The notes beneath the pieces were generated by a model that searched no databases, had not been told where the DNA came from, and saw only the letters and a program-made list of their open reading frames with translations. A stretch of 64,000 bases of DNA from Alphaproteobacteria bacterium. Its GTDB lineage: Bacteria; Pseudomonadota; Alphaproteobacteria; JAAEOK01. A program made the position numbers and the translations under genes. The stretch covers positions 1 through 64,000 of the forward strand of contig JAAEOK010000098.1 of NCBI GenBank assembly GCA_024244705.1. The letters run 5' to 3'. Positions 45,263-55,424 of the stretch are shown here, in pieces. Each line of letters opens with the position of its first letter. The stretch's first letter is position 1.

Positions 45263-45948
45263 TACGGCACGCTGATCCACAGCGCGACCGCATCGGTCTC
45301 GCCGGTCGAGACGCAGGCATGACCCATGCGTCCGTCCATGTAGATACTGTCGCCGGCGTGGAGCTCGGCCGGCTCGTAGAGTTCCGTATAGACGATGAGC
45401 GACCCCGTCAGGACGTAAAGAAAATCATCGCTGTCGTGACGGTCCCAATCGGGATAGTCCTCGAGTGCGCGCGCGGTGACGACGGTATGGAACGGCAGCA
45501 ACGTCTTGTGCGACAGGTCCGCCGCCAGCAACCGGTGGCGGCAGGTCGGCGAGGCATAGGGCTCGCCCTCTCCGGCACGGGTAATGCTGCGCCGGCCGGT
45601 GGCGCCGGGGCCCGGGCCTGCGGCGACCAACTCGGTGATATCGCGTCCGAAGCCGCGCGCCAGTTTGAGCATCGCATCGTAGGTCGGCGACATCTGACCC
45701 TTTTCGATCTTGGACAGCGACGACCGCGACAGGCCGGTATGGGCCGCCGCCTGATCGAGCGTCCAGCCGCGGCCGTTGCGCAGCGCCCGCACGCGGTCGC
45801 CGAGCGCCTGGCGGGGACGATCGGCCGCAGGTCCGCCCACCGCCGGAGGTCGCATGTCAAACGGGGTTTGTGGGCTCATCGTGCGGTTCGATTCCCGGGT
45901 CCTTGGGCGGGACGCCGGCGCCCGATTCGTCGCCATGTCCCATACCAT
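45262..45948 (-). CDS. XRE-family regulator with cupin domain
   Basis: This protein of up to 228 residues has an XRE helix-turn-helix (TLDQAAAHTGLSRSSLSKIEKG, about residues 62-84) and a C-terminal cupin (about 150-225, with DWDRHDSDDFLYVLTGS and LHAGDSIYMDGRMGHAC). This layout belongs to MocR/SutR/PuuR-like sensors of small metabolites. The exact start is uncertain: ATG 45948, 45936 or 45879 (MSPQTPFDMRPP) are all possible. It is divergent from an EamA transporter, which is likely a target. Confidence 0.82.
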   Translation of the reverse strand: MVWDMATNRAPASRPRTRESNRTMSPQTPFDMRPPAVGGPAADRPRQALGDRVRALRNGRGWTLDQAAAHTGLSRSSLSKIEKGQMSPTYDAMLKLARGFGRDITELVAAGPGPGATGRRSITRAGEGEPYASPTCRHRLLAADLSHKTLLPFHTVVTARALEDYPDWDRHDSDDFLYVLTGSLIVYTELYEPAELHAGDSIYMDGRMGHACVSTGETDAVALWISVP

Positions 45949-45958
45949 ATCGGCAATA

Positions 45959-46003
45959 TTGACACAAAATTCTCAACCGTGTATTACTTTTCAAGAATAT
46001 TCT
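45959..46003 (+). promoter_or_regulatory. Candidate promoter and operator for the EamA gene
   Basis: TTGACA (45959-45964), a 17-base spacer and TATTAC (45982-45987) make a good sigma-70 promoter pointing at the EamA gene. AGAATATTCT (45994-46003) is a perfect 10-base palindrome just downstream. The divergent XRE-cupin protein is the obvious candidate to bind it. Confidence 0.5.
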
Positions 46004-46049
46004 ATTATAAGAGAATTTCGGGATTATACTCGGTGAATGGATCGGCGGT

Positions 46050-46943
46050 ATGACCGACGGATGCCACAACGCGCGGGAAATCGATCGGCGCCATGCCCGC
46101 AGCCTGACCGCGGTCCTCCTCGCCGCCCTATTCGCCAGTTCGTCGGGAATCCTGGTCCGCCAAATCGAAGAGGCAAGCGGCTGGCAAGTCCTGTTTTACC
46201 GGTCATTGGCGTTCGCCGGCACCGTCCTCATCGTCATCCTGTGGCGCCACCGGTCGCGCACCGGGGACGCCTTCCGCGCCGTCGGCTGGCCCGGCGTGAT
46301 CGCCGCCATCAGCCTCGGCAGCGCGTTCATCGCCTTCATCTTCTCCCTGCTGTGGACCTCCGTCGCCGAGGCCGTCTTCATCCTCAGCAGCGCGCCCCTG
46401 TTCGCCGCCCTGCTCGGCTGGCTGGTCCTGCGCGAGCGGATATCCGCCGTCATGGCGGCGGCGATGGTGGTGGCGCTCGCCGCGATCGGCCTGATGCTGG
46501 GGACCGGCCGCCAAGGGACCACGATCGACGGCGCGGCGGCCGCGCTCGTCGCCTGCCTCGGCTATGCCGGCGCGATCGTCGCCCTTCGCTTCGGCCGTGC
46601 CGTCGACATGATGCCGGCAACCTGCCTGTCCGGGGTTTTCGCCGGTCTGGTCTGCCTCGTCTTCGTCGGCGACTTGGCGATCGGCGCCCACGACCTGGTC
46701 GTGTCGCTGCTTCTCGGCAGCGCGCAGATCGGCCTCCAATACATCCTGATCACGGTCGCCGCCCGCGACGTGCCGGCGGCGCAAATCGCCCTCATCATGC
46801 TGATCGAGGTCGCCTTGGCACCGCTTTGGGTGTGGATCGGGGTCGGCGAGGTCCCGGCGCCGACGACGATGATCGCCGGCGCAGTCGTTGTCGCCGCGGT
46901 CGCCGTTCAGGCGGGGTTCAATCTGAGGCGGGACTCGGTTTAG
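46050..46943 (+). CDS. EamA/DMT-family transporter
   Basis: This 297-residue protein has ten membrane segments in two EamA repeats (about residues 18-150 and 160-293). Examples are ALFASSSGILVRQIEEASG, the VAEAVFILSSAPLFAALLGW loop and IALIMLIEVALAPLWVWIGV. These are drug/metabolite transporters, often amino-acid or metabolite exporters. It is divergent from the XRE-cupin regulator. The alternative start at 46037 is in another frame. Confidence 0.87.
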   Translation: MTDGCHNAREIDRRHARSLTAVLLAALFASSSGILVRQIEEASGWQVLFYRSLAFAGTVLIVILWRHRSRTGDAFRAVGWPGVIAAISLGSAFIAFIFSLLWTSVAEAVFILSSAPLFAALLGWLVLRERISAVMAAAMVVALAAIGLMLGTGRQGTTIDGAAAALVACLGYAGAIVALRFGRAVDMMPATCLSGVFAGLVCLVFVGDLAIGAHDLVVSLLLGSAQIGLQYILITVAARDVPAAQIALIMLIEVALAPLWVWIGVGEVPAPTTMIAGAVVVAAVAVQAGFNLRRDSV

Positions 46944-46953
46944 GCAAGTCCGA

Positions 46954-49356
46954 CTAGTCCCTGAGCGCGCCGCCGGTCTGCTTGGAAACGTTGGCGACGA
47001 TCCTGTCCGAGGTGGCGTCGATATCTTCTTCGGTGAGCGTGCGCGCCGCCGATTGCAGGGTGACGGAGATGGCCAGCGATTTCTTGCCGTCGCCGATGCC
47101 GCCGCCGCCATAGACGTCGAACACCGAGACCCCGGCGATCAGGTCCTTGTCGGCGCCGAGCGCCGCCCGCACCAGCTTTTCGGCCGGAACCGCTTCATCG
47201 ACGACGAAGGCGAAATCGCGCTCGACCGCCGGATAGGGCGACGCCTTCAGCAGCGGCCGCTTCTTGCCGTCCTTGGCGCGCGGCCGCGGTATCTTGTCGA
47301 CGAACACCTCGAACGCCGCCATCGGCGCCTTGGCCTCGAGCGCGCGCAGGACGCGCGGATGGACCTCGCCGAACCAGGCCAGCACGTTGGGGCCGAGCCG
47401 CAGCCCGCCCGAACGCCCGGGGTGGTACCAGGACGGGGCGTCGGTCGAGACCTGGAGTTTGTCGACCGGGGCGCCGGCGGCGGTCAGTGCACCGATGGCG
47501 TCGGCCTTGGCATCGTAGACATCGACGTCGCGCGGCGCGGCGTACCAGTGGCGCGGTCCCGTGCGCCCGGCGCGCACCCCGGCGGCGACCAGATCCTGAC
47601 CGGCCGGGGTGTCGTCGCAATATTGCGGGCCGACCTCGAACAAGGCGCCGTCGCCTTCGCCGTGGTTGTGATTGCGCGCGGCGGCGGTGATCAGGTTGGG
47701 CAGGATCGACGGCCGCATGACATCGAGATCGGCGCTGATCGGGTTGACCAGGGTGAGATCGGGATTGCCGCCGCCGAACAGCGCCGCGTGGTCGGCGCGG
47801 CAGAACGACCACGTCACCGCCTCGTCGTAGCCGCGCGCGGCGATCGCCCGCCGGACCTGGCGCGTGCGGCGCTGGGCCGGGGTCACCGCGACCGGCGGCA
47901 GGGCGGTGTCGAGGGTCATCGGCACCACCGGAATGCGGTCGTAGCCATAGACCCGGGTTATTTCCTCGATCAAGTCGGCCTCGGCGTCGACGTCGACGCG
48001 CCACGACGGCACCCGCACCTCGACCGTCGCGCCCTGGCCCTCCGGCGTGAAGCCGAGGCGCTCGAGGATCGATTTCTGTTCGGCCGCCGGGATGTCGACG
48101 CCACAGAGATGCTTAACCCGGTCGAGGCGCAGCGGAACCGTGTGGCTCCAGTCCGGCATTTCGCCGGCGATGGTCAGGGCGCTCGCCTCGCCGCCGCAGA
48201 ACTCGGCGACCAATTGGGCAGCGACCTCGGCCCCCCACAGCACCGATTCCGGATCGACGCCGCGCTCGAACCGATAGCGGGCGTCGCTTTCGATCTGCAG
48301 CTTGCGGCCGGTCGCCGCCGTGCGCACGCGGTCGAACAGGGCGACCTCGAGGAACACGTTCTTGGTCTCGGCGGTGCAGCCGCTATTCTCGCCGCCCATC
48401 ACGCCGCCGATGCCGTGCACCGCGTTGGCGTCGGCGATGATTGTCATCTCCGGATCGAGGTCATAGGCGCGCCCGTCGAGAGCGAGGATCGATTCGCCGG
48501 CGTTGGCGAACCGCATCGTCAGGTCGCCGGCCAGCTTGTCGGCGTCGAACACATGGAGCGGGCGGCCAAAATCTATGGTGACGTAGTTGGTGATATCGAC
48601 CAGCGCCGAGATCGGCCGCAGCCCGACGGCGCGGAGTCGTTGCTGTACCCAGTCGGGGCTCGGTCCGTTGGTGACGCCACGGAACAAGCGCCCAACGACC
48701 ATCGGACAGGCATGGCCTTCTTCGGCGGGAAGATCGCGGCGCCATTGGATCGGGCTGTCGAAGGTGCCGGTCACGGTTTCGATCTGCAGCGGCTTGAGGG
48801 TGCCCACCCCGGCGGCGGCAAGGTCGCGGGCGATGCCGCGGACGCCCAGGCAATCCTGGCGGTTGGGGGTGATGGCGATATCGAAGACCGGATCGTCGAG
48901 CCCCATCAATTCGGCATACGGCATGCCGACCGGGGCATCGTCATCGAGCTCGATGATACCCTCGTGCTCGTCGCTGACGCCCATTTCCCGTTCCGAGCAC
49001 AGCATGCCATTGGACTCGACGCCGCGAATCTTGGCCGCCTTGAGATCGACACCGGTGCCCGGAATATGCGTACCGGCAGGCGCGAACACACCCTTCATGC
49101 CGGTCCGCGCGTTGGGCGCGCCGCAAATCACCTGAACCTGTTCCCCACCGCTGTCGACGAGGCAGACGCGGAGGCGGTCGGCATCGGGATGCTTTTCCGC
49201 CGAGATCACATAGCCGACGGTGAAGGCCGCGAGCGCCGCCGCCTGATCGACGACTTCCTCGACCTCGAGACCGAGCGCGGTCAACCGCGCGGCGATCTCG
49301 TCGCGCGTGGCCTCGGTCTCCAGATGATCCTTGAGCCAGGACAGGGTGAATTTCAT
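46954..49356 (-). CDS. pheT: Phenylalanyl-tRNA synthetase beta subunit
   Basis: From ATG 49356 ([20 protein letters not shown]) the protein has 800 residues. It has an N-terminal tRNA-binding EMAP/OB-like part ([18 protein letters not shown]), B3/B4 editing domains, the B5 part ([17 protein letters not shown]) and the C-terminal anticodon-binding FDX-ACB domain ([20 protein letters not shown]). It pairs with PheS as an alpha2beta2 enzyme. The ATG overlaps the pheS stop (ATGA). Confidence 0.97.
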   Translation of the reverse strand: MKFTLSWLKDHLETEATRDEIAARLTALGLEVEEVVDQAAALAAFTVGYVISAEKHPDADRLRVCLVDSGGEQVQVICGAPNARTGMKGVFAPAGTHIPGTGVDLKAAKIRGVESNGMLCSEREMGVSDEHEGIIELDDDAPVGMPYAELMGLDDPVFDIAITPNRQDCLGVRGIARDLAAAGVGTLKPLQIETVTGTFDSPIQWRRDLPAEEGHACPMVVGRLFRGVTNGPSPDWVQQRLRAVGLRPISALVDITNYVTIDFGRPLHVFDADKLAGDLTMRFANAGESILALDGRAYDLDPEMTIIADANAVHGIGGVMGGENSGCTAETKNVFLEVALFDRVRTAATGRKLQIESDARYRFERGVDPESVLWGAEVAAQLVAEFCGGEASALTIAGEMPDWSHTVPLRLDRVKHLCGVDIPAAEQKSILERLGFTPEGQGATVEVRVPSWRVDVDAEADLIEEITRVYGYDRIPVVPMTLDTALPPVAVTPAQRRTRQVRRAIAARGYDEAVTWSFCRADHAALFGGGNPDLTLVNPISADLDVMRPSILPNLITAAARNHNHGEGDGALFEVGPQYCDDTPAGQDLVAAGVRAGRTGPRHWYAAPRDVDVYDAKADAIGALTAAGAPVDKLQVSTDAPSWYHPGRSGGLRLGPNVLAWFGEVHPRVLRALEAKAPMAAFEVFVDKIPRPRAKDGKKRPLLKASPYPAVERDFAFVVDEAVPAEKLVRAALGADKDLIAGVSVFDVYGGGGIGDGKKSLAISVTLQSAARTLTEEDIDATSDRIVANVSKQTGGALRD

Positions 49357-50429
49357 GCCGACAGCCCACCGGTCATCGACGGCACGTCGAGAGGAACGAA
49401 GCCGTAATGGCGCAACCAGCGCAAATCGGCGTCGAAGAAGGTGCGCAGATCCGGAATGCCGTATTTGAGCATGGCGATGCGCTCGCAGCCCATGCCGAAG
49501 GCGAAGCCCTGATAGCGGGTCGAATCGACACCGCAATTCTCCAGCACCCGGGGATGAACCATGCCGCAGCCGAGGATTTCGAGCCAGTCGTCACCGGCGC
49601 CGATCCTCAATTCGCCGCCTTTGCGGATGCAGCCGATATCGACCTCCGCCGACGGTTCGGTGAACGGAAAGTGGCTCGGCCGGAAGCGGACCGGCACGTC
49701 GGCGACCTCGAAATAGGCGCGGCAGAACTCGATCAAGCATCCCTTGAGGTGACCCATATGGGTGGTCTCGTCGACGACCAGCCCCTCGAACTGATGGAAC
49801 ATCGGCGTATGGGTGATGTCCGAATCGGAGCGATAGGTGCGCCCCGGCACGAGGAGGCGAAACGGCGGTTTGGCGTTTTCCATGGCGCGGATCTGCACCG
49901 GCGAGGTATGGGTCCGCAGCACCAATTGGCTGCCGTCGTCTTTTTCCGGCAGATAGAAGGTATCGTGCATCTGGCGCGCCGGGTGATCGGGCGGGATGTT
50001 GAGCGCGGTGAAGTTGTACCAGTCGCTTTCGATGTCCGGGCCCTCGGCGATGGTGAACCCCATCTCGCCGAAGATCGCCGTCACCTCGTCGATGGTCTGG
50101 CTGATCGGATGGATGTGACCTTGCCGTTCGGGCCGGGCCGGCAGGGTGACGTCGAGCGTCTCGCCGGCCAACCGCGCGTCGAGTTCGCTGTCGGCGAGCG
50201 CCGAGCGGCGCGCCTCGATGGCCGCGGCGACCGCGTCCTTGAGCTCGTTGAGCGCGCGGCCCGATTGCTTGCGCGCCTCCGCATCGAGCCCGCCCAATTG
50301 CTTCATCAGGCCGGTCAGCCGGCCCTTTTTTCCGAGCGCCGAAACCCGCACCCGCTCGAGCGCATTGAGGTCGCCCGCGGCCTCAATCGCGGCCAGCAAT
50401 TCGGTCCTGATGTCGTCCGGGTTTTCCAT
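49353..50429 (-). CDS. pheS: Phenylalanyl-tRNA synthetase alpha subunit
   Basis: This 358-residue class II synthetase has motif 2 in [12 protein letters not shown] / RVLENCG neighbourhoods and motif 3 in [18 protein letters not shown]. It has the N-terminal helical arm ([18 protein letters not shown]). It lies downstream of rplT (79-base gap) and upstream of pheT in the rpmI-rplT-pheST order. The start at 50429 gives the usual length. Confidence 0.97.
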   Translation of the reverse strand: MENPDDIRTELLAAIEAAGDLNALERVRVSALGKKGRLTGLMKQLGGLDAEARKQSGRALNELKDAVAAAIEARRSALADSELDARLAGETLDVTLPARPERQGHIHPISQTIDEVTAIFGEMGFTIAEGPDIESDWYNFTALNIPPDHPARQMHDTFYLPEKDDGSQLVLRTHTSPVQIRAMENAKPPFRLLVPGRTYRSDSDITHTPMFHQFEGLVVDETTHMGHLKGCLIEFCRAYFEVADVPVRFRPSHFPFTEPSAEVDIGCIRKGGELRIGAGDDWLEILGCGMVHPRVLENCGVDSTRYQGFAFGMGCERIAMLKYGIPDLRTFFDADLRWLRHYGFVPLDVPSMTGGLSA

Positions 50430-50508
50430 TCCTGCCTTCCACGGAATCGACGACGGCGAGGTCCGCCGATTGCCGGCCCCCGCTGCCGTCGATAGCTCTC
50501 CGCGTGTT

Positions 50509-50874
50509 CTAGGCGGCGGAGTCGAGGGCGGCTCGGGCCTGATCGACGATGGCCTTGAACGCCTCCGGCTCGCGCACGGCGAGGTCGGCCATGATCTTGC
50601 GGTCGAGGTCGATACCGGCCTTGTGGACGCCGTTCATGAACTCGGAATAGGTCAGTCCGTGCTCGCGCGCACCCGCGTTGATGCGCTGGATCCACAGGGC
50701 GCGGAAGTTGCGCTTACGGGTGCGGCGGTCGCGATAGGCGTATTGCAGGCTCTTCTCGACCCGCTGGTTGGCGGCGCGGAAGGTATTCTTCTGCCTTCCC
50801 CGCGCGCCCTTGGCTGCCTTGATGACCTTCTTGTGGCGAGCGTGTTTGGTCACGCCCCTCTTGATACGTGCCAT
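50509..50874 (-). CDS. rplT: 50S ribosomal protein L20
   Basis: This basic protein of 121 residues opens [19 protein letters not shown] and contains [20 protein letters not shown]. Length and sequence are those of L20, which in many bacteria also autoregulates rpmI-rplT. It follows rpmI after 11 bases. Confidence 0.98.
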   Translation of the reverse strand: MARIKRGVTKHARHKKVIKAAKGARGRQKNTFRAANQRVEKSLQYAYRDRRTRKRNFRALWIQRINAGAREHGLTYSEFMNGVHKAGIDLDRKIMADLAVREPEAFKAIVDQARAALDSAA

Positions 50875-50885
50875 GGTGCGTTTCC

Positions 50886-51083
50886 TTAGCGGTAGGGCAT
50901 GTATTTTTTGACGATGCGCGCGGCGTCATTGGCCATGATTTCGGAGCCGCGATGCTGTCGCTTCATCTTCTGGGACCGGCGGCGCAGGAAATGGCGCTTC
51001 TTCGCCGGGTTCATCCGGACCTTGCCCGTAGCCGTAAAGGAGAATCGCCCCTTGGTACTGCTCTTGGTCTTCATTTTGGGCAT
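50886..51083 (-). CDS. rpmI: 50S ribosomal protein L35
   Basis: This 65-residue protein has the L35 start [20 protein letters not shown], the [16 protein letters not shown] core and the VKKYMPYR end. The ATG at 51083 follows GGAGA. It is the first gene of the rpmI-rplT-pheS-pheT run; infC, its usual upstream neighbour, is 4.3 kb away. The ~200-base leader (51084-51285) contains GC-rich stem-loop sequence but no gene. Confidence 0.97.
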   Translation of the reverse strand: MPKMKTKSSTKGRFSFTATGKVRMNPAKKRHFLRRRSQKMKRQHRGSEIMANDAARIVKKYMPYR

Positions 51084-51285
51084 TTTCATCTCCTGATTCG
51101 AAGTGTCGTTCCGGGGCGGCCGGGCATGCCCTTTGGGCCACGACGCGCCATGCCGCCCGGACCGGCCGGGCGAACGGAGCCGCCTTATAACGGCGGTAGC
51201 GGGGGAACGCAAGGCTTGCGAAGCGCCGGGTCGTTCCGTTAAGTGGCATCCGATCCCGATTGACCCGAGGCGCGGAAACAGCGCG

Positions 51286-51855
51286 ATGAACAATGCCAAC
51301 AATCCGGCCCGGCCGCTCGTCCGGCGCCTGGCCGCCCTGTTCGACGACCACCTCGCTTGGTGGCTCGGGGGAACGGCAATTCTCCTGGTCGCCGGGTGGC
51401 TGCTGCCGGTGATGACGGTCAAGACGATGGTCGTTTTCAGCGACCAGGTGTCGATTCTCGACGGCACCTTTCGCCTCCTCGACAGCGGCGACATCATGCT
51501 TTTCCTGATCGTCTTCGTCTTTACGATATTGTTCCCGGCGATCAAGCTGATCGTTGCCGCCACGGTGTTGCGCAAACTGGACCGCGCCTCCGGTCGGCTG
51601 CACCGTCTGCTCGGCTGGATCGAGGCGCTCGGCCGTTGGTCGATGCTCGACGTCTTCGTCGCCGCCCTCCTCGTCGTCGTGATCAAGTTGTCGATGGTTT
51701 CCGACGTGGTCATCCATTCGGGCCTGTACGTCTTCGCCGCCGCCGTCGTGCTCTCGATCGTCGTCGTCCGCCGTGTCGCCCGACGCGCGCGCACGGCGGC
51801 GATCGGTGCAGATGGCGGCGACCGCCAACCGCAAGTCTCGGGAGAACCGGAATGA
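51286..51855 (+). CDS. PqiA-family membrane protein
   Basis: From ATG 51286 the protein has 189 residues and four membrane helices. The pattern [20 protein letters not shown], then a long amphipathic stretch with [17 protein letters not shown], then [20 protein letters not shown] is that of one PqiA domain. PqiA proteins work with MCE proteins in lipid handling, but no MCE gene is adjacent here. Its stop overlaps the start of the GFA gene (ATGA). Confidence 0.8.
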   Translation: MNNANNPARPLVRRLAALFDDHLAWWLGGTAILLVAGWLLPVMTVKTMVVFSDQVSILDGTFRLLDSGDIMLFLIVFVFTILFPAIKLIVAATVLRKLDRASGRLHRLLGWIEALGRWSMLDVFVAALLVVVIKLSMVSDVVIHSGLYVFAAAVVLSIVVVRRVARRARTAAIGADGGDRQPQVSGEPE

Positions 51856-52256
51856 AGATCGACGGCGGCTGTCACTGCGGCTACCTGACCTACCGGGCGG
51901 AAGTCGACCCCGGGGACGTCATCATTTGCCATTGCACCGACTGCCAAACCTTGTCGGGCACGGCGTTTCGAACCGTGGTGTTTGCTCCCGACAGCGATTT
52001 CGCCTTTGTCACCGGGGCGCCCAAGATTTACGTCAAGACGGCCGAAAGCGGGCGGCCCCGCGCCCAAGCCTTCTGCCCCGAATGCGGCACACCGATCTAT
52101 TCGGCGGACCCCGGCGAGGGACCGAAACTGCTCGGCCTGCGTGCCGGCACGGTGCGCCAGCGCAACACCCTCCGCCCGGCCAAGCAGCTCTGGACCCGCT
52201 CGGCTCTCGACTGGATCGACGACGTGGCGGCGATCGAACGCGTCGAGCGTCAGTAG
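51852..52256 (+). CDS. GFA (CENP-V/Gfa-type) zinc protein
   Basis: This 134-residue protein has the two zinc-binding clusters of the GFA family: [10 protein letters not shown] with [11 protein letters not shown], and [10 protein letters not shown]. Family members include a proposed S-(hydroxymethyl)glutathione synthase, but most have unknown substrates. It is translationally coupled to the PqiA-like gene. Confidence 0.87.
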   Translation: MKIDGGCHCGYLTYRAEVDPGDVIICHCTDCQTLSGTAFRTVVFAPDSDFAFVTGAPKIYVKTAESGRPRAQAFCPECGTPIYSADPGEGPKLLGLRAGTVRQRNTLRPAKQLWTRSALDWIDDVAAIERVERQ

Positions 52257-52344
52257 CCGATCCCCTTCCACGGCCGAGGCCCGAACCGAAGATCATGTCG
52301 GTGCCACGCTCGAGATCAGAGCGGCAGAGTTTCTTAAAACTCAC

Positions 52345-52374
52345 TTGACATAACTATATATCTAGTTATATAGA
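52345..52374 (+). promoter_or_regulatory. arsR promoter with overlapping dyad
   Basis: TTGACA (52345-52350) and TATAGA (52369-52374) are spaced 18 bases. The perfect inverted repeat ATAACTA-N6-TAGTTAT (52350-52369) fills the spacer. An ArsR-type repressor bound here would block RNA polymerase. AGGAGG precedes the arsR ATG at 52395. Confidence 0.65.
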
Positions 52375-52394
52375 TTTCTGTTAGGAGGTCACCC

Positions 52395-52733
52395 ATGAAC
52401 GATCACCAGGCGGCGATTGGACTTTCGGCCCTCGGCAACGAGACACGCCTTCACCTGTTCCGGCTTCTGGTCAAGGCCGGGCCGGACGGCCTGACAGTCG
52501 GCCGTATCCAGCGGCACCTCGACGTGCCGGCCTCAACGCTGGCCCACCACATTGCCCGTCTGGCGCAGGCCGGATTGATCGAGCAGCGCAAGGACGGCCG
52601 TGAAGTCATTTGCACCGCCGGTTATCGGCAGATGACCGATCTTGTCGCCTACGTCATGCGCGAATGCTGCGAAGGACTGCCGATCGAACTCGGCAATATG
52701 CCCGGATCGGTCGAGATGGCGACGGCGGGCTGA
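52395..52733 (+). CDS. ArsR-family repressor
   Basis: This 112-residue winged-helix protein has LSALGNETRLHLFRLLVKAG at the start and the recognition region VPASTLAHHIARLAQAGLI. The usual alpha3 ELCVCDL metal site is missing; the only cysteines are one in EVICTAGY and a pair in MRECCEGL near the C terminus. The ligand may therefore be arsenical or thiol-reactive but is not proven. It is followed by a permease after 41 bases, and the dyad at 52350-52369 should be its operator. Confidence 0.85.
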   Translation: MNDHQAAIGLSALGNETRLHLFRLLVKAGPDGLTVGRIQRHLDVPASTLAHHIARLAQAGLIEQRKDGREVICTAGYRQMTDLVAYVMRECCEGLPIELGNMPGSVEMATAG

Positions 52734-52774
52734 TTTTTTGCCCTTTAATTCGATTAAACTAAGGATGTAGATGT

Positions 52775-53818
52775 ATGGCCGATTTTAGCGTTACAACGCG
52801 GGCTTCGGATGGGGGCCGGTCAGGCCTGACCCGTCTGGTCGACCCGGTCTGGGGCCTGACAGCGGCGATCGTCGTGCTCCTGCTTCTCGTCGACCGCGCT
52901 CAGGGCGTGGATTCGATTGCGTTCGTCCTCGGTGCCTTGATCGACATTCTACCGTTCCTGGCCGTTGCGATCGGCGCCGCCGCTTATGCCAAGGCGAGCG
53001 GGGCAGACGCGCTGATTGCTCGCGCCTTCCAGGGCCGGATCGCGTTGATGATCCTCGCCGCCGCGCTCATCGGCGCCCTGTCGCCATTCTGCTCATGCGG
53101 TGTCATCCCGCTCATTGCGGCGCTGCTGGCGATGGGCGTGCCGTTGGCCGCGGTGATGGCATTCTGGTTGTCGTCACCGATTATGGACCCGTCGATGTTC
53201 GTCCTCACCGCCGGCACCCTCGGCCTGCCCTTCGCGTTGGCGAAGACGGCGGCGGCCGTCGGACTCGGCCTGTTTGGTGGATTCGGAATCCTGGCCGGTC
53301 AACGCCTCGGCATGTTCGAAGCACCGCTTCGCGACGGGATCGCCGGCGACGGTTGCGCCGCGCGGCGTCTCACCACGCCCAGCGACGTCGCTTGGACCTT
53401 CTGGAACGCGGCCGATCGCCGCACCACCTTCGGCCGCGAGGCGCTGTCCAGCTTTCTGTTCCTCGCCAAGTGGCTGACAATCGCGTTCCTCCTCGAGAGC
53501 CTGATGATGGCCTATGTCCCGGCCGGCTGGATCGCCACCGCGGTCGGCGGCGACGGTGTCGGTCCGATCGTCATCGCCGCGCTCGTCGGCATACCGGCCT
53601 ACCTCAACGGGTATGCGGCCTTGCCGCTGGTCGGCGGGCTGATCGAGTCCGGTATGTCGCCGGGCGCCGGTATGGCATTCCTGGTCGCTGGCGGCGTCAG
53701 CTCGATTCCCGCCGCCGTGGCCGTCTATGCGCTCGTCAAGGCCCCGGTATTCACCGCTTATCTCGGCTTCGCGCTTATCGGATCCATACTCGCCGGTGTC
53801 GTGTTCCTGGCGATTTGA
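52775..53818 (+). CDS. ArsP/SO_0444-type permease
   Basis: This 347-residue protein has eight or more membrane segments in two repeats. It carries the conserved PFCSCGVIPLIAALLAMG motif and SSPIMDPSMFVLTAG of the ArsP_1/PF03773 permease family. The paired cysteines in FCSCG are needed in ArsP for exporting trivalent organoarsenicals; other members move copper or zinc. Control by the adjacent ArsR-type regulator fits a metal or organoarsenical efflux pair. An inverted repeat TTTAAT-TCG-ATTAAA (52744-52758) lies just upstream. Confidence 0.82.
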   Translation: MADFSVTTRASDGGRSGLTRLVDPVWGLTAAIVVLLLLVDRAQGVDSIAFVLGALIDILPFLAVAIGAAAYAKASGADALIARAFQGRIALMILAAALIGALSPFCSCGVIPLIAALLAMGVPLAAVMAFWLSSPIMDPSMFVLTAGTLGLPFALAKTAAAVGLGLFGGFGILAGQRLGMFEAPLRDGIAGDGCAARRLTTPSDVAWTFWNAADRRTTFGREALSSFLFLAKWLTIAFLLESLMMAYVPAGWIATAVGGDGVGPIVIAALVGIPAYLNGYAALPLVGGLIESGMSPGAGMAFLVAGGVSSIPAAVAVYALVKAPVFTAYLGFALIGSILAGVVFLAI

Positions 53819-53941
53819 TCGGGCAAGATCTGGTCCGGTCGACCATGACCGCAGCGGAACGGCGTCAACTTCGGGCCCTCCCCTGTCCCCCCGACACCTC
53901 GCGCCAACGTTGCAGGGAAACGCCGAAACGACGACGTTTGT

Positions 53942-55246
53942 CTACGCCGGCAAGGGCCGACGCGCCATCTCACGCATACTCAGGACAGCTCCGCACGAGA
54001 TCAAAGCGGCGGCGATCAGGTAATAGATCGGCGCGTAGGCATCGCCGGTGCGCTGGACCAGGTAGGTCGCTACCCAGGGCGTCGTGCCGCCGAAGATCCC
54101 GAGGCACAGGTTGTAGCCGATCCCGGCGCCGCTGCAGCGGACCTTGGCGGGCAAGAATTCGATCATCACCGGAATCGTCATCGCCCACCCCATGCCATTG
54201 ATGACGGCGAGCGCGGTCTGCCCGAGAAGCACCATGCCAAGCGCCGGTTCATGCATCAGGGACCACATCGGCCAGGCCAGAATGACGGTGCCGATCTGAG
54301 CGATGAAGAGGACCGGCTTGCGGCCGATGAGATCGGAACAAAGGCCTGTAATCGGAATGAACAACGACAGCGCGACCAGACTGATCGTATTGATGTCCAT
54401 CGCCTCGGCGGTGGTGAAATGCATCTGGTCGGTGAGGTAGGAGGCCGCGTAAACGAAGATGATGAAATATCCGACCGCGATCGGCAGGCACAGCCCGATG
54501 ATGGTCAGGATTTCCCGCCAGTGGAAGCGGACGGCCTCGACAACCGGCGAGCGGGCAACATCCTCTGGCTTCGGCATCGCCGGCGATTCGCCGAGCCGGC
54601 GGCGCACGACGATACCAACGACCGCGATAACGCCGCCGAACAGGAATGGCAGCCGCCATCCCCAGTCGCCCATCACCGCATCGCCCAAGACAGTGCTCGT
54701 CAGCGACGCGACACCGGAGCCAAGAAGGCAGCCGGCAAGGTTGCCGAAGGCGATCCAACTGCCGATAAAACCGCGCCGTGCCGAGGGCGCCTTTTCGACC
54801 AGCAGCACCGCAGACGAGCTGTACTCGCCGGCGACCGAGATGCCTTGAGCAACGCGCAATAGGACAAGCAGAACAGCGGCGGCGACGCCGATCTGTGTAT
54901 AGGTCGGCAGCAGGCCGATCAGAACCGTCGCGACCCCCATGATCGACATCGCCAAGATCATCGTTGGCTTGCGGCCCCTGCGGTCGCCGAGATGACCGTA
55001 AATGACGCTTCCGATGGGACGCGCCGCGTAGCCCGCTGCGAGCACGCCGAAGGCCGCGAGCAACGAGGCGACGGGATCGCTGGAGGGGAAGAATTCGCTA
55101 CCAATGAAAACGGCCAAGAAGCCGTAGGCGGTGAAATCGTACCACTCCAGCACGTTGCCGATCGTGCACGCGAAAATCGTCCTCGGCGTCGCCTCGGTCG
55201 GCCTCGTATCGCTCCCGCCGGGCTCGTCGATCGCGTCTTTCATCAT
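53942..55246 (-). CDS. MHS-family MFS transporter (ProP/KgtP-like)
   Basis: This protein of about 434 residues has twelve membrane segments. It carries the MHS start TIFACTIGNVLEWYDFTAYG and motif A GHLGDRRGRKPTMILAMSIM. LLRVAQGISVAGEYSSSAVL matches segment 4. MHS members import osmolytes or organic acids such as betaine, proline, alpha-ketoglutarate or shikimate by proton symport. The start is ATG 55246 or 55243; the upstream frame to 55333 has no domain. It converges with the ArsR-linked permease. Confidence 0.87.
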   Translation of the reverse strand: MMKDAIDEPGGSDTRPTEATPRTIFACTIGNVLEWYDFTAYGFLAVFIGSEFFPSSDPVASLLAAFGVLAAGYAARPIGSVIYGHLGDRRGRKPTMILAMSIMGVATVLIGLLPTYTQIGVAAAVLLVLLRVAQGISVAGEYSSSAVLLVEKAPSARRGFIGSWIAFGNLAGCLLGSGVASLTSTVLGDAVMGDWGWRLPFLFGGVIAVVGIVVRRRLGESPAMPKPEDVARSPVVEAVRFHWREILTIIGLCLPIAVGYFIIFVYAASYLTDQMHFTTAEAMDINTISLVALSLFIPITGLCSDLIGRKPVLFIAQIGTVILAWPMWSLMHEPALGMVLLGQTALAVINGMGWAMTIPVMIEFLPAKVRCSGAGIGYNLCLGIFGGTTPWVATYLVQRTGDAYAPIYYLIAAALISCGAVLSMREMARRPLPA

Positions 55247-55424
55247 CGCCGACCCTCGTCCATTCCAGCGGCCGTCACGATGGGAGATCGGCCCGATTCG
55301 GAGATGTTTGGATCGGCGACAGAACTCACGCAAGCACGCTCCAGCCGATTGGACTCGGGCGGCGGCGCATCAAAGGCAACCCTGCGTGGTCGAATCTCGA
55401 AGCGAGAACGCGAGGCGCCGCTGA

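Noticed and set aside
47053-49407. A 784-codon plus-strand open frame opposite pheT
   Set aside because: It is an antisense shadow with repetitive Arg/Gly/Asp-rich composition and no recognisable motif.
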